NCBI RefSeq assembly: GCF_000346465.2
Contig: NC_034014.1
Coordinates: 8,448,141-8,512,140 of the forward strand
Direction of reading: 5' to 3'
DNA from: Prunus persica
Lineage: Eukaryota > Streptophyta > Magnoliopsida > Rosales > Rosaceae
DNA length: 64,000 nucleotides
Shown: positions 1-10,866 of the stretch, one piece after another
How positions within the stretch are numbered: position 1 is the stretch's first letter
Layout of the letters: each line of letters starts with the position of its first letter
Notes under the pieces: generated by a model
Databases searched by the model: none
What the model was told of the DNA's origin: nothing
The model's input: only the letters and a program-made list of their open reading frames with translations
Program-made: the position numbers and the translations under genes

Positions 1-1041
1 GTTGTGATGCCCAGATTTATGAATTGAAACGTCTGATCCAAGCCACTACTCAGTAGCGTAAGACGTTGGAGACATATTTTAATTCACTCCAAGCTTTATG
101 GCAGGAACTTGATTATTATCAGCCGTGCGACATGAAGTGTTCTAACGATACCGCTGCGTTGAAAAAATGGATCGAGAAGGAACGTACCTTTGAGTTATTG
201 GCTAGTCTTAATCTGGATTTGGATCAAGTGAGAATACAGGTGCTTGGAAAGGATCCTTTTCCCTCTTTGCGTGAAGCCTATGCATATGTGCATGCCCAAG
301 CTCTCCACCGATCTACCATGGTTATGCCACCCTCTTTAGAAGGGTCTGCCTTGATTTCTACAGCAAACCATTTGTCTTAGGCACCACTAGTACACTAATC
401 TAGTTATTCAGCTGCTGTCTCATCTGGTAATGTTGCTAAGAGTTCGAAATCTGATGATAAGGATGATTTGAAATGTGATTATTGTCATCAGACTAAGCAT
501 GTGAGAGAGCACTGTTTCAAGCTCAATGGTTATCCACCTTGGTGGCCTGGCAAGAAGGGTGAAAAAGCTGAAGGCAGCAAGAGAGGAGGCGGAAAAAGGA
601 GCCGTTCCAGCTCCAAAGCCTATCACACATCTTCTAGTGATCAGAATGACCAACCCACATCTCAGCTTTCTTCTGCTCAAATGGAACAAATCGCTCAAGA
701 GTGTGCTCGCTTGCTCTCTGATAAAGGATCTAAAGGGGCTTCCATTTCCTTAGCCACCTCATCAGGTAACTTTGGTTGTTGTCTTAGTGCATATGGTAAG
801 TCTTTCTCGGACTCTTGGATTATAGATACAGGGGCAACTGATCACATGACTTCTAAACTTGATTTCTTCTCTCGTTATTCATCCCCTAGTAAGACTTGTG
901 TTACCACTGTCGATGTTTCACCCACTCCTGTGGTTAGTAAAGTCTCTGTTTTTCTTTCAAATTCTCTGTCCCTCTCTAATGTTCTCCATGTTCCTGGATT
1001 GTCTAACCATTTATTGTCAATAAGTCAGCCTACTAAATCTC
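1..1041 (+). pseudogene. copia gag and protease remnant
   Basis: Positions 66-380 encode a retrotransposon gag segment (LQALWQELDYYQP). After a stop, 468-1041 encodes a CCHC zinc knuckle (CDYCHQTKHVREHC), a basic serine-rich linker and the aspartic protease active site in the context WIIDTGATDHMTS. In-frame stops near 54 and at 378 show it is dead. The frame leaves homology at 1041, where the solo LTR begins. Confidence 0.92.
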
Positions 1042-1939
1042 TATTGAGGCCCAAAAAATCCACGCTTCGGCCCAAATAAATTCTCAGCCTAATGCGATAT
1101 CTTATCAAGAAGAAACCCAATTTAGGCAGCGAAAGTTCGTCATATACGCTTTGCACACATACCAAGCCAAGCAAATAAGCAACATGCCACGCTACAAGCT
1201 TAAGTGGGCCCAAGTCACGCAAGATGCCTGGGGCTTGCTTGAGTGGGTTGTGGTATGGATGGTAATAAATTATCATGAGGGCATTTGATGGGCCGAGAAA
1301 TGGAAGTCCGGGGTTGCTTGGGAGCCTCGGGACTCAAGCTCATTTCATAGGCCCAAACATGTGGGTAAGCACAAGAGAGAAAAGAATAGCTCATCACTCC
1401 AAAGAAAAATAACCCAACCAAAGACAACCTACACCTAGAGAGCAAGCTTCCTCTCTTGCCTGCAAAAACCCAACAATCTCGTGCACTATTCACTCTTCTT
1501 CTCCATTTTCTTCTTCTGACAGACCATTTTCACATTTGACAGAATTTTTGTTAAGCTGCCAGAAGAACATTGTTCTTTCTTTCTCTCTTCTCAGCCAAAT
1601 CAGCCTGCAACCTGTTTTTCCTCACCTTAAACACTCTCATTTCTTCCTAGGAAGCCATACTTTCCTCTTTGGTGCTAAGCTCATGCTGATTTTGCTTCCA
1701 TGCCACAAGCCTCTCATGCCAAGCTAGAAAATTTATCTGGAAGCCTCAAGAAATCATCTGTAAGATGTTGTTATTTTCATTGGTGAAGGTAACCAAGGTG
1801 TTTTCCTAAGGCATCTCAGTCCTTTCGAAGCATTCTTGGGGCTTGATCTTCGAACTCAGGCTCAAGGAGCAATTTCATCCATCTGCCATTTACGGCAGCC
1901 CAGCCCGTTTGTAGCTGCCGAAAGAAAAAGGCTCCTACA
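1042..1939. mobile_element. Solo LTR inserted in the copia relic
   Basis: An 898-bp segment with no homology to copia proteins sits inside the relic. It is bordered by a perfect 5-bp duplication ATCTC (1037-1041 and 1940-1944). The left end reads TATTGAGGCC, as expected for a TG start with one G-to-A change, and the right end is CTACA. Removing the segment and one ATCTC copy puts the copia frame back in register between the protease and GAG-pre-integrase regions. The superfamily of the parent element is not decidable; the TGTTGAGGCCC-like start is common in plant LTRs. No coding region is seen inside. Confidence 0.85.
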
Positions 1940-1944
1940 ATCTC

Positions 1945-3639
1945 TAAATTGCTTTGTCACCTTTTATGACACTCATTGTGTAATTTAGGATCAACGGATA
2001 GGGACAACGATTGTTCGTGGTAGTGAGAAAGGGGGCCTTTATCTCTTGGATGACCTAGCTGGCTATACTAGTTCCCCCACAGGTCATGCACTTCAGTCCA
2101 TTACTGACTCATCCTGGGACATTTAGTTATGGCACAAACGATTGGGACACCCATCATTTATCTATTTACAAAAATTGTTTCCTTCCTTATTGTCTTTGGT
2201 TGATCTTTCTCAATTTAAGTGTGAAATTTGCGAACTTGCTAAGCATCATCGTGTTTCTTACCCATTAAGTATTAATAAAAGTTCTGCACCTTTTGCTCTT
2301 GTCCATAGTGATGTTTGGGGTCCTTCTCGGGTGTCAAATTTATCCAGTTCCAAATGGTTTGTCACATTCATTGACTATTATTCCCGACTTACTTGGGTTT
2401 ATTTGATGACTAACAAAAGTGCAGTTTTCTCTATTTTTCAGTCCTTTCACCAAATGATCCATACACAATACAATTATAAGATTAAAGTCTTCTGCTCAGA
2501 TAATGGGGATGAGTACATCAATTTTGGTCTCAAAACCTATCTTTTGGATCATGGCATTATTCATCAACGATCTTGCAGCTATACCCCTCAGCAGAATGGA
2601 GTAGCTGAACAAAAAAATCGCTATCTTCTAGAAGTTGCTCGTTCCCTACTTCTTTCCATGTATGTATCAAAGTCTTATTGGGGGGAGGCTGTCCTTACCC
2701 CTGCTTATTTGATCAATAGGATGTCTTCTCAAGTTCTCAAATTTCAAACTCCCCTTCAGGTGTTCACTGCTGCATGTTCTCCTTCTACTGTTAATCATCT
2801 TCCTCCTTGAGTGTTTGGTTGCATTATTTTTGTGCATCTTCATCATAGTGGTAAGCTTGACCCTCATTCCCTCAAATGTATTTTTCTTGGCTACTCTGCC
2901 ACTCAGAAGAGGTGCAAATGTTATCATCCTCCTTCCAAAAAATTCTTTGTTAATAAGGATGTTACTTTTCATGAGGAACATGCTTATTTCTCTCATCTAG
3001 ATTCTGAGACTTCTCTTCAGGGGGAGAATATAAGTAGTGAATATAATTCTTATGGTGTGCCAATGTTTAAGTTGGAAAAAATTGAAAAAAATGATAGTGG
3101 AAGAGTAGGCAATTCCTTGACTCTCCCACCTGTGGGTCATCGTATAACACCATATGATTTGGTGTATACAAAAAGAGATAAGGTGCCCTTTTAGAGAAAT
3201 GATCAATCTGCTGCCCCGGTGACAGGTAATTCAGAGGTAGAGTTTGTTGATCCTTCTTTTTCTTTACTTGAAAATAACCCTATAAACTCTGTTCCTCCAA
3301 TTGATAATGAATTACCTATTGCCTTAAGGAGACCACTTCGTTCTTGCCCGTCAAATTACAAACACCCTATTTCAAATTTCATGTCTTCTCATCATCTCTC
3401 CCCATGTTTTAAATCATTTGCCTATCAGTTGTCTTCTGTATTTGTTCCTCAAAAATTGTAGGATGCACTAGATAATCCAAGGTGGAAGGAGGCGATGTAT
3501 GAGGAATTGAGAGCTCTACGAAAGAACTCTACTTGGGAGTTGGTGGAGTTGCCAAAGGGGAAGAAAGTTGTTGGTTGCAAATGGGTGTTCACAATAAAAC
3601 ATAAGGCATATGGCTTTGTTGACAGATACAAGGCAAGGT
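1945..3639 (+). pseudogene. copia integrase and partial reverse transcriptase remnant
   Basis: After the solo LTR, homology resumes with a GAG-pre-integrase region, then the integrase zinc finger and catalytic core (HSDVWGPS, FCSDNGDEY, YTPQQNGVAEQ with the expected D, D and E). A stop at about 2808 precedes VFGCIIFVHLHH, and the frame continues through the integrase tail. Near 3470-3639 the start of the RT domain appears (GCKWVFTIKHKA) and then ends. Stops and truncation rule out function. The same region of the copia element at 42884-47482 is intact and gives a direct comparison. Confidence 0.92.
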
Positions 3640-4086
3640 CACTACCTACTTATTACAAGGCCCTTGCAATGATAATATTTTTTTTTTTGGAAGAAATAAT
3701 TTCGGGTAATTTACCGCTTTCTTCTTTTATTTGTATCCATAATGTTAATTTACTTGACTTTTTTTCTCATCCAATTTTTTCTTTGAATTATGCAAAAATG
3801 GTCAATTTATTCCACCATTTTAGACTCCTAGTAATTTCACTTCAGATACTGTGAAATAAAGTCACATTATAGACTTTTGAGAATCTCTTTACGCTATATT
3901 GTTACAACTTTATTTTTGGTGAGGAATAAAAGGAAAATGGCACGAGGTTTAAATATTTCTATATAATTCATAGGTAAATGGACACTTAAAAAAAAAAAAA
4001 AAGTTGAGGTGTGTTCGGTTTGATTTAGTTTGGTTCAGACGTATCTTCTTCTTTTGTAATGTTTTTTTTTGGTTGTATGGGGCTAA
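3640..4086. other. AT-rich intergenic stretch
   Basis: T-rich sequence between the end of the copia relic and the Harbinger-type element. No open frame of interest, no repeat pair and no RNA gene seen. Confidence 0.6.
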
Positions 4087-4830
4087 GACTCAGTTTGGGA
4101 TTGTTGTCACTTTTTTAAAAAGTTGATTCTGCTATGCTTTGGAAATAATTAGCTGTAAAGTAAAGCAGCTACATGTTTGGTAAACAATATTTTTAAAGTG
4201 CTGTTACTACAAAAAACAGTGTCAAAACCGTTTGGTAAATTTTAATATAAAATTACTGTAACTGTGAATAATGACTAAAATAGACATGATGTTGAAAGTG
4301 TTATGTGCTAATCATATGGTGGTAGTGGTTGTGGTGGTGGTGGAGTGAAAGTGGTGGTGAAAGAGATGGAGGTGGAGGTGGTGGTGGTGATGAAGGTGGA
4401 GTTGGTGGGGATGGCGGTTGTGGAGGTGGACGTGGTGGTGGTGGTGGCAACGTGGTGTTGGTTGTGGAGGGGGTGGTGGATGTGGAGGTGGTGGTTGTGG
4501 TGGCGGTGTCGGAGGATGAGGAGGATGTGGCGATGGCGGTTGAGGTGGTGAATGCAGTGGAGTTGGATGTGGAAGTAAAGATGGTGTCATTTTTTAAAAT
4601 GAATTATGATATTTTGGGAATTAAAAAAATTCATTAAGGACTTATCTCTACTTATTTTGAACGCAATTTTGAAAAATAACCTAAAACCTACTTTTAAAAG
4701 CTGCCATCAAAAGGCTACTGCGTTTAAAATAATCATAATATTTTATTTTTACCAAACATCATAAAATGCTTAACTTAAATGAAGCAGATTTTTAGGGGGA
4801 AAAAAATAAAAAAAAATCCCAAACAGGGCC
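4087..4830. mobile_element. Non-autonomous PIF/Harbinger (Tourist-like) element
   Basis: The ends are inverted repeats: GACTCAGTTTGGGATT at the left and the complement of GGCCCTGTTTGGGATT at the right, 13 of 16 matching. Flanks are a 3-bp TAA duplication (4084-4086 and 4831-4833), the target preference of PIF/Harbinger elements. Looser inverted similarity continues inward (TTGATTCTGCT against TCTGCTTCA). At 744 bp without transposase it is non-autonomous. It ends 211 bp upstream of the SRPK start codon, so it lies in that gene's promoter region. Confidence 0.75.
4317..4575. repeat. GGT/GGA-rich low-complexity tract
   Basis: About 260 bp of strand-biased purine/G-rich sequence made of GGT, GGA and GTG triplets lies inside the Harbinger-type element. 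It opens frames on both strands (glycine/valine-rich one way, proline/histidine-rich the other), but these are composition effects and not genes. Confidence 0.85.
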
Positions 4831-5041
4831 TAAGCTAGGGGAAAGTACAATCCTACACCTCTGGGTCTTGCTCTTGCACCCCACTCAAGTCCTCCAACAG
4901 AAAAGATCCTAGGCCTTTTGTCTTTGTCCCAACAGTTTCATTCTCAACACTAATTGCAGCTTCTTGCCCAAACAAACCTCACTAGGGTTTCTCACTGACA
5001 TTTAACCCCAAATACCCAATCGAACCCAATTCTGAATTTCA

Positions 5042-7998
5042 ATGGCGGATGCCCGGGATCGGGACGAGCTCAGCGATTACTCATCGGAGGACGAGGGCAC
5101 TGAGGACTACAAGAAAGGAGGGTACCATGCGGTCTCTGTTGGGGACTCGTTCAAGAATGGCTGCTATGTGGTGCAGAGTAAGCTGGGCTGGGGTCACTTC
5201 TCCACTGTCTGGCTTGCTTGGGACACTCGGAACTCGGTACGTTATCTGTGTTTTGATGTGAAGCTAGTTGTTTAGTTAGTGAGAAACTGAGGGAAAATAA
5301 AAGAGTAGAGGAACTGAGAGGAAAGGTTGTGGAACGTATATTTCATTTTTGTTCGGTTCTTTGGAGGAGTTGGGTTTAGGAAATTAAAAGAGAGGTAGAG
5401 ATTTGTGAATAAATGCAATAAATCTACAAAACAGTTTGTTTGATTACGAAACGAAAAGAAAAGAATAGTAAGAAAATGTCTGTGCACTATGAAAATTCAA
5501 GAGAAGAGTAAAAGAAAAAACAAATCTTGGGTATGACGCAAGTCCTCAACTTTGTATTATATTTCTCGTTTTCGGAATAAAGCAATGAAATTTTTTTATT
5601 CATTGCACTAATAGCTCTTAGTAATTTGAACTAGTTTCTTTATCTGAATTGTTTTACCTAGCATTTAAATTGAGATTCTCTGTCTTGTCATGTATGAAAA
5701 CTAAATGAGAACTTACCTACAGTTTCATTGTTCAAATCTTTGACAACATGAGAAATTCATTGTTTGTAGCGTTATGTAGCTTTGAAGATTCAAAAGAGTG
5801 CTCGTTATTACACTGAAGCTGCAATGGACGAAATAAAGATTCTCAAACAAATTGCCGAGGGAGACCCTGGTGACAAGAAGTGTGTTGTGAAGCTTTTGGA
5901 TCACTTCAAGCATTCGGGCCCAAATGGGCAGCATGTCTGTATGGTTTTTGAGTACCTTGGGGATAACCTTTTGACCCTTATTAAGTATAATGATTACCGA
6001 GGAGCTCCAGTGCACATGGTTAAAGAAATTTGTTTCCATATGTTAGTGGGTTTGGATTACTTGCACCGTCAACTTTCAATGATACACACTGATTTGAAGC
6101 CAGAGAATGTCTTGCTTTTGTCGATGATCGATCCATCTAAAGATCCCAGGAAATCAGGTGCTCCTCTCATCCTTCCAACCGGTAAGGATAAAACTGCGTC
6201 TGTTTCTGGCGCTGCGAAAGACATTAAGAAGTTAAACGGAGATCTCACAAAGAACCAGAAAAAGAAGATCCGGAAAAAGGCTAAGAAGGCAGCTCATGGT
6301 TGTGCAGGGATGGAAACTTTGGAGGACAATGAGGCAGATTCCACGATAGTTGGCTCAGAAGATTCCATTAATGAAGTGAAATCAAATGGCGATTCTCTTG
6401 AAGAACGAGTGAAGGATTCTGTAGTTGGAAACGAATCAATGAAGGGTGAAGAAACAGAAGAAACTCAGCAAGGAAATACGGAACAAGAAAAAGCCAGCCG
6501 TGCTGCAAGGCAGAAGCTGTTCGCAGCTGTTGACCTTAAATGCAAATTGGTTGATTTTGGAAATGCATGTTGGACATATAAGCAGTTTACAAGTGATATT
6601 CAAACAAGGCAGTACAGATGCCCAGAAGTTATACTTGGAGCTAAATACTCCACTCCAGCAGATTTATGGTCCTTTGCTTGTGTTTGCTTTGAGCTAGCCA
6701 CGGGGGACGTTCTTTTCGATCCACACAGTGGTGACAATTATGATAGGGATGAGGTATGTGCATATTCTTGATTTCTCCCTTGGGAATTGTTACAATATTT
6801 TTTTTAAGATTCTTAAAAGCTATGACCCTTCTGCAGCACCGCACTGCCTCATTATCCAGATCTTGTATTTTGACAGATACAGAGAATTCACCAAAATATA
6901 CCTTTTATCAATTTATAGATAGCCACCTAGATAGGCTCTCACATGTTCCATTATGGAATCCAAACAACCCATTCAAATATTAAAAATTATACCTTATGGT
7001 GAGGCATTTTCTATGTTCTATGATTCTGTTATCATTGTTGGATTTGTAACCGCCCCGCTCCCCCAAAAGAAAAATAGAAAAGGGAAAATGTGATCTGATG
7101 CTCTTAATACTTGTGAAAGGGCCATTGTAGTTGCAAATTGTATATTTCTTTTTGTGACATCATTAGCACGATCTAACTAATAAAATTCATCAAACAGACT
7201 GAATTTGCTCGGATATGAGTTATATAAATATTAATTGGATAGGGCCTTGTCCTGATTGATCCTTGAGTGAAGGGAGTAGACTGCGCTTTAGGAATTTTGA
7301 ACGAGTTTATGATGATTTTGAAAAAAATAGCTATCTAATATATTTTATTCTTATAAATATTGTAATTAAATTTCCATATTGGCTTTTAAATCTTATTTTG
7401 CAGGATCACCTGGCACTGATGATGGAACTTCTTGGAACAATTCCCCGCAAGGTAAGAACTTGATACTTTTCAATTTTGCACTGCCATTTTAAGGAATCAA
7501 GAATGTGAGAATTTTCACTGTTTGACAATAAATATGGTCAAATAATAGTATTCACAAATATATTCTTTGCAGACTGCATTAGGTGGTCGCTATTCGCGGG
7601 ACTTCTTTAACCGATATGGGGATTTGAAGCATATCCGTCGATTGCGTTTTTGGCCTCTAAATAAAGTGCTAATGGAGAAGTACTCATTCAGCGAGCAAGA
7701 TGCAAATGACATGACTGAGTTCCTTGTTCCCATACTTGATTTTGTCCCTGAAAAGAGGCCAACAGCTGCGCAATGCCTTACTCATCCATGGATCAGTGCA
7801 GGCCCTCGACTCCTTGAGCCTTCCGTGGCTGGTATGGAACCTCACGCCTCCAATGGGAGTATTTCTGAGAAAAGGGAGAAGGATGAGAGGGAAGCAATTG
7901 AGGTCGGAATGGGTAATATGGCCATTAATGAATCTTCCAAACCTGTTATAGAATCCAAACGTGCACTAAATTCATCACAGGATTCACAACAGGCATGA
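5042..7998 (+). CDS. SRPK: SRPK-type SR-protein kinase
   Basis: Four exons join in phase: 5042-5236, 5770-6753, 7404-7451 and 7573-7998, giving 550 aa. The SRPK signature is clear: glycine loop LGWGHFSTVW (48-57), ATP lysine in VALKIQKS (K71), catalytic loop IHTDLKPEN (D173), then a long charged spacer (about 186-310), DFG at 327-329 and the activation segment TRQYRCPEVILG. A kinase domain split by a spacer inserted before DFG is typical of SRPKs, which phosphorylate serines in RS domains of splicing factors; the spacer usually controls cytoplasm/nucleus partition. The ATG opens the conserved N-terminal frame with no in-frame ATG upstream. All introns are GT-AG. Length fits the plant family, and nothing looks broken. 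Confidence 0.96.
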
Positions 7999-8236
7999 CC
8001 GGTTGGTTCAGGTGTTGTTTCTATTCCATGTTTCGTGCAATTTTTGTTGTTGTTGTGTTCTTTAGCATGAAGTTTAGCTTTTGTTTTTGTTTTTGTTCTT
8101 TTTTTTGGTGTGGAGAGAGCTTTATGGGCTTTCCACATTTCATTTTGATATTTATTTTGTGATACGGGGATGTGAGTTTGATTAGTGCTTACTTACCAGT
8201 CATCTTCTCTAGCTTTTGAGAAAAATCTTTATCAAG
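7999..8236. other. Probable SRPK 3' UTR and downstream spacer
   Basis: T-rich sequence directly after the SRPK stop codon, with no further open frame. It is likely the 3' UTR, but no single polyadenylation signal is decisive. Confidence 0.5.
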
Positions 8237-8465
8237 CATGCTCAAATTTCTGAATACATCTCTGAAGCACACCTTCGCTCACAATATCTCTCGTATTTAT
8301 TCATTATTAAACTTGAGCAATACATAAAAGATGTGTACAAGACATGAATCTCAACATGATTGTAAAAGCAACAACCCAGAAAGGGGGAAACAACCCAAAA
8401 AAGGGGAAACAACCTGAAAGGGAAAAACAACCCAAAAGGGAAAACTAAATCATGCTCAAATTTCT
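8237..8465. repeat. 199-bp insertion flanked by 15-bp direct repeats
   Basis: The 15-mer CATGCTCAAATTTCT occurs at 8237-8251 and again at 8451-8465, bracketing 199 bp. This looks like an insertion with a long target-site duplication, as retroposons make, or a slippage duplication. I found no RNA polymerase III A/B boxes that would make it a convincing SINE. Confidence 0.55.
8371..8446. repeat. Short minisatellite, about 19-bp unit
   Basis: Four imperfect tandem copies of a unit resembling ACAACCCAAAAAGGGGAA lie at the right side of the 199-bp insertion. Confidence 0.75.
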
Positions 8466-8497
8466 TTTGTTCTTTTTCTTAGATAAAATTTTATTTC

Positions 8498-8733
8498 TGT
8501 TATAAATCAAGGGAGAAGTTGGAGAGAATTGAGAGAGAGAGAGAGGAAGAGAAACTGATCTTCTTCTCATTCAGATTGTATTCTGATTGTGTTCGTTCTC
8601 CCAATCATCATTTCATTACATTGAGGGTAAAATAAAGAGAGGGAAGTATCTGAAGGGTGGAAGGAAATTTCCTTCCAATGTGGGCTGGTGGAAGGAAGTT
8701 TCCTTCTAATGTGGGCTCCACTGTTTTACAACA
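8498..8733 (-). repeat. 3' LTR of the small LTR element
   Basis: 236 bp, TG...CA termini, near-identical to 9816-10053. Because the element is in minus orientation, this left copy is its 3' LTR. Confidence 0.9.
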
Positions 8734-8768
8734 CTCCCCCTTGGAGACCACAAATGATACGGAATATG

Positions 8769-9300
8769 CCTCGTTAAAAACCTTGCCAGTAAAAACCCAG
8801 TGGGACAAAAACTGGTCGAAGGGAAAAAGAGTACATAACTATGTGTAACATAAAATTCTAAGTATATTGGCGCGCGTGCGACACTGCCTCGTTAAAACCT
8901 TGCCAGGAAAAAACCCAGTGGGATAAAAACCCGGACGAAGGAAAAAGAGTACGGTGTTTGAAGATCTTTATTGATGGTGCGCTCCCCCTGATGCTTGGCA
9001 AAATATCTTTAAATCATACTGTTGATCAGCTTTCTGAATATCGTAGTTGACACTGCTTCTGTGAGTCAATCTTTGAGCGACACTGCCTCGTTAAAACCTT
9101 ACCAGGAAAAACCCAGTGGGATAAAAACCTGGATGAAGGAAAAAGAGTACAGTGTATGGAGGTCTTTATTAAAACCATGCTCCCCCTGATGAATATCTCC
9201 CCCTGAAAAATTAGGACTCGCTTTTGTCCAGTAAGCGACCATAAAAATTTTCATAGTATACCCTAAAACCTTGAGCTACACTGCCTCGTTAAAACCTTAC
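8769..9300. repeat. Reiterated 65-bp motif inside the LTR element
   Basis: Three full copies (8769-8834, 8887-8952, 9086-9150) and one truncated copy (9284-9300) of a unit beginning CCTCGTTAAAACCTTGCCAG, then a CCCAGTGGGA core and GAAAAAGAGTAC. They are spaced by unrelated sequence. They lie between the polypurine tract and the captured segment, so they form the 3' untranslated part of this element. The last copy ends exactly where the GC-rich captured segment begins. Confidence 0.85.
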
Positions 9301-9549
9301 CATCCATAGCACTAGAACCTGGCTGCACGATCGATCGTTCGTGGCAGAGCCCACCCTCGCCACGGGCTGTGATCGGAGGGCTGAGGATTCGCGGTCTGCG
9401 ACGGCGCCGATGACGGAATCGACGGCCGAGGTTAGGAGGGAGCCCGGGGCGGAGCCGTAGCTGGTCAGCCCGGTTGCACTTGGGCCTGGACCCATGGGAT
9501 TTTGGGATGAGGAGGATGAGGTTGAGTGGTACATTTGTTGTATGAAGTA
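9301..9549 (-). pseudogene. Probable captured fragment of a bHLH transcription factor gene
   Basis: This stretch is much more GC-rich than the rest of the element and is open on the minus strand, encoding serine-rich sequence with GLTSYGSAPGSLLTSAVDSV and DRESSALRSQP. That motif (GLxRYxSAPxSLL) resembles the region upstream of the bHLH domain in plant bHLH122/128/130-type factors. No bHLH domain is present, and a stop lies just upstream. I read it as a transduced exon fragment. The family assignment is from recalled motif similarity only. Confidence 0.55.
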
Positions 9550-9815
9550 GCTCTGAACTCAGCTTCTGGTGTTTGAGTTTTTAGAGTGAGAGGGAGCAAA
9601 ATCTAATTCGTCCCGCTGGTGTTTCATTTGGGTAGCAAAGTCCTCTGTTAAAACAGGGAACAAAGCTGAAGATTGTTGTTATTCAGGAACTGCCAGTGGT
9701 CCATGGACTGCTCAAATTTGAGCTCCAGTGGCTGTGGTTTTGTTGTCTGGTGTTGGCTTATCTGACTGGGATTTCATCGGAGAACTCAGCCAGTTAAAGA
9801 CTCGTGCTGATAACG

Positions 9816-10053
9816 TGTTATAAATCAAGGGAGAAGTTGGAGAGAATTGAGAGAGAGAGAGAGAGGAAGAGAAACTGATCTTCTTCTCATTCAGATTGTA
9901 TTCTGATTGTGTTCATTCTCCCAATCATCATTTCATTACATTGAGGGTAAAATAAAGAGAGGGAAGTATCTGAAGGGTGGAAGGAAATTTCCTTCCAATG
10001 TGGGCCGGTGGAAGGAAGTTTCCTTCTAATGTGGGCTCCACTGTTTTACAACA
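9816..10053 (-). repeat. 5' LTR of the small LTR element
   Basis: 238 bp; matches 8498-8733 apart from a 2-bp GA-repeat indel and two substitutions. It is followed on the plus strand by the TSD copy ATTTC. Confidence 0.9.
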
Positions 10054-10058
10054 ATTTC

Positions 10059-10866
10059 CTTTTTTTATATGTTTTTTTCCCCTCATAACAACTTCTCTAT
10101 ACCCTGAATTTAACTTTTATTTGTATTTTATCCAACTTCAAAAAGTACAAATTAAAATTATAGAGTTCATACCCAGATTTGTTTGCCACGCCCGTGAAAA
10201 GTGCATGGGCTGAGCACCTGGGATTACAATCCGTTTAAAGGATTAGTTGATGGATAAGTCTATTAGAGAGAGAGAGAGAGCAAATAAATTAGTACCACCC
10301 CTACCAAAGAGCAAAATTTTATTATAAGGATGAAATTAGTTCTACTCCTGAAATGTAGAGGCAGTTAAATAATACAACCTTGCATTCAGATTGGAAAAAA
10401 AAAAAAAAAAAAAATACAACCCCCACAAACATTTGTTGCGTACGGAATAAGACCAGCTCCGGATCCATCCAGCATTCGACATTCAGCGCTCATTGATTCG
10501 CACGTGTCGACAGCTGCGGTGCTGCAATCTTGTAGGAGAAACTGAGTACAAGTTCATGGAGCCCATAAATAATGTGGAAATAGTACTGCTGCATAAAGGC
10601 ATTGGCAGCTGAATGTTCTTGGCCTCTGAAATGTTCTGTAAATTTGATAAGATGCTATTAAGTTTCCAGATCTCATAAAAGAAAAGCATTTGAATATCAT
10701 GGACTTAATTTTGTAACAAAGGAAATCAAAATCAAATCCCCGAACTGAAAACTAGTAAGTCATTGACCCTACACACCGGACACCATATTGGTAACATTGC
10801 ATACCAAGTTACCAAAAAGAAGATTAAGGACTAACTTCTACCTTTACTTGAATCACTTTCTACTAG
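10059..10866. other. Spacer and likely 3' UTR of the magnesium transporter gene
   Basis: No gene found. Contains a short GA run near 10265-10281 and an A-tract at 10397-10413. The part closest to 10866 is probably the 3' UTR of the minus-strand MRS2 gene. Confidence 0.5.

Larger units (their letters stand above)
1..3639 (+). mobile_element. Ty1/copia retrotransposon relic, truncated at both ends
   Basis: A decayed copia gag-pol region that enters from the left window edge and stops abruptly near 3639, inside the start of the reverse transcriptase domain. Domain order is gag, zinc knuckle, protease, GAG-pre-integrase, integrase, RT start, which is the Ty1/copia order. Stop codons break the frame in several places (near 54, at 378, near 2125 and 2808). 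No LTR of this element is visible, so age and full length cannot be judged. A solo LTR of another element interrupts it at 1042-1939. Confidence 0.93.
8498..10053 (-). mobile_element. Young non-autonomous (TRIM-like) LTR retrotransposon
   Basis: The two LTRs (8498-8733 and 9816-10053) differ by about two substitutions and a 2-bp microsatellite indel. The element is flanked by a perfect 5-bp duplication ATTTC (8493-8497 and 10054-10058). It reads on the minus strand: the LTR begins TGTTGTAAAACAG, and a polypurine tract CCAAGGGGGAG abuts the 3' LTR (RC of 8734-8744). The candidate primer site next to the 5' LTR reads CGTTATCAGCACGAG on that strand (RC of 9801-9815). The internal 1.08 kb holds no gag or pol, so it must be mobilised by another element. 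It inserted about 0.5 kb downstream of SRPK. Confidence 0.88.

Noticed and set aside
1025..1493. Minus-strand frames of 83-92 codons
   Set aside because: They fall in the copia relic and solo LTR and match no domain I recognise.
4312..4637. Long frames on both strands (glycine/valine-rich and proline/histidine-rich)
   Set aside because: They arise from the GGT/GGA low-complexity tract inside a transposon; mirrored frames over the same tract are a composition artefact.
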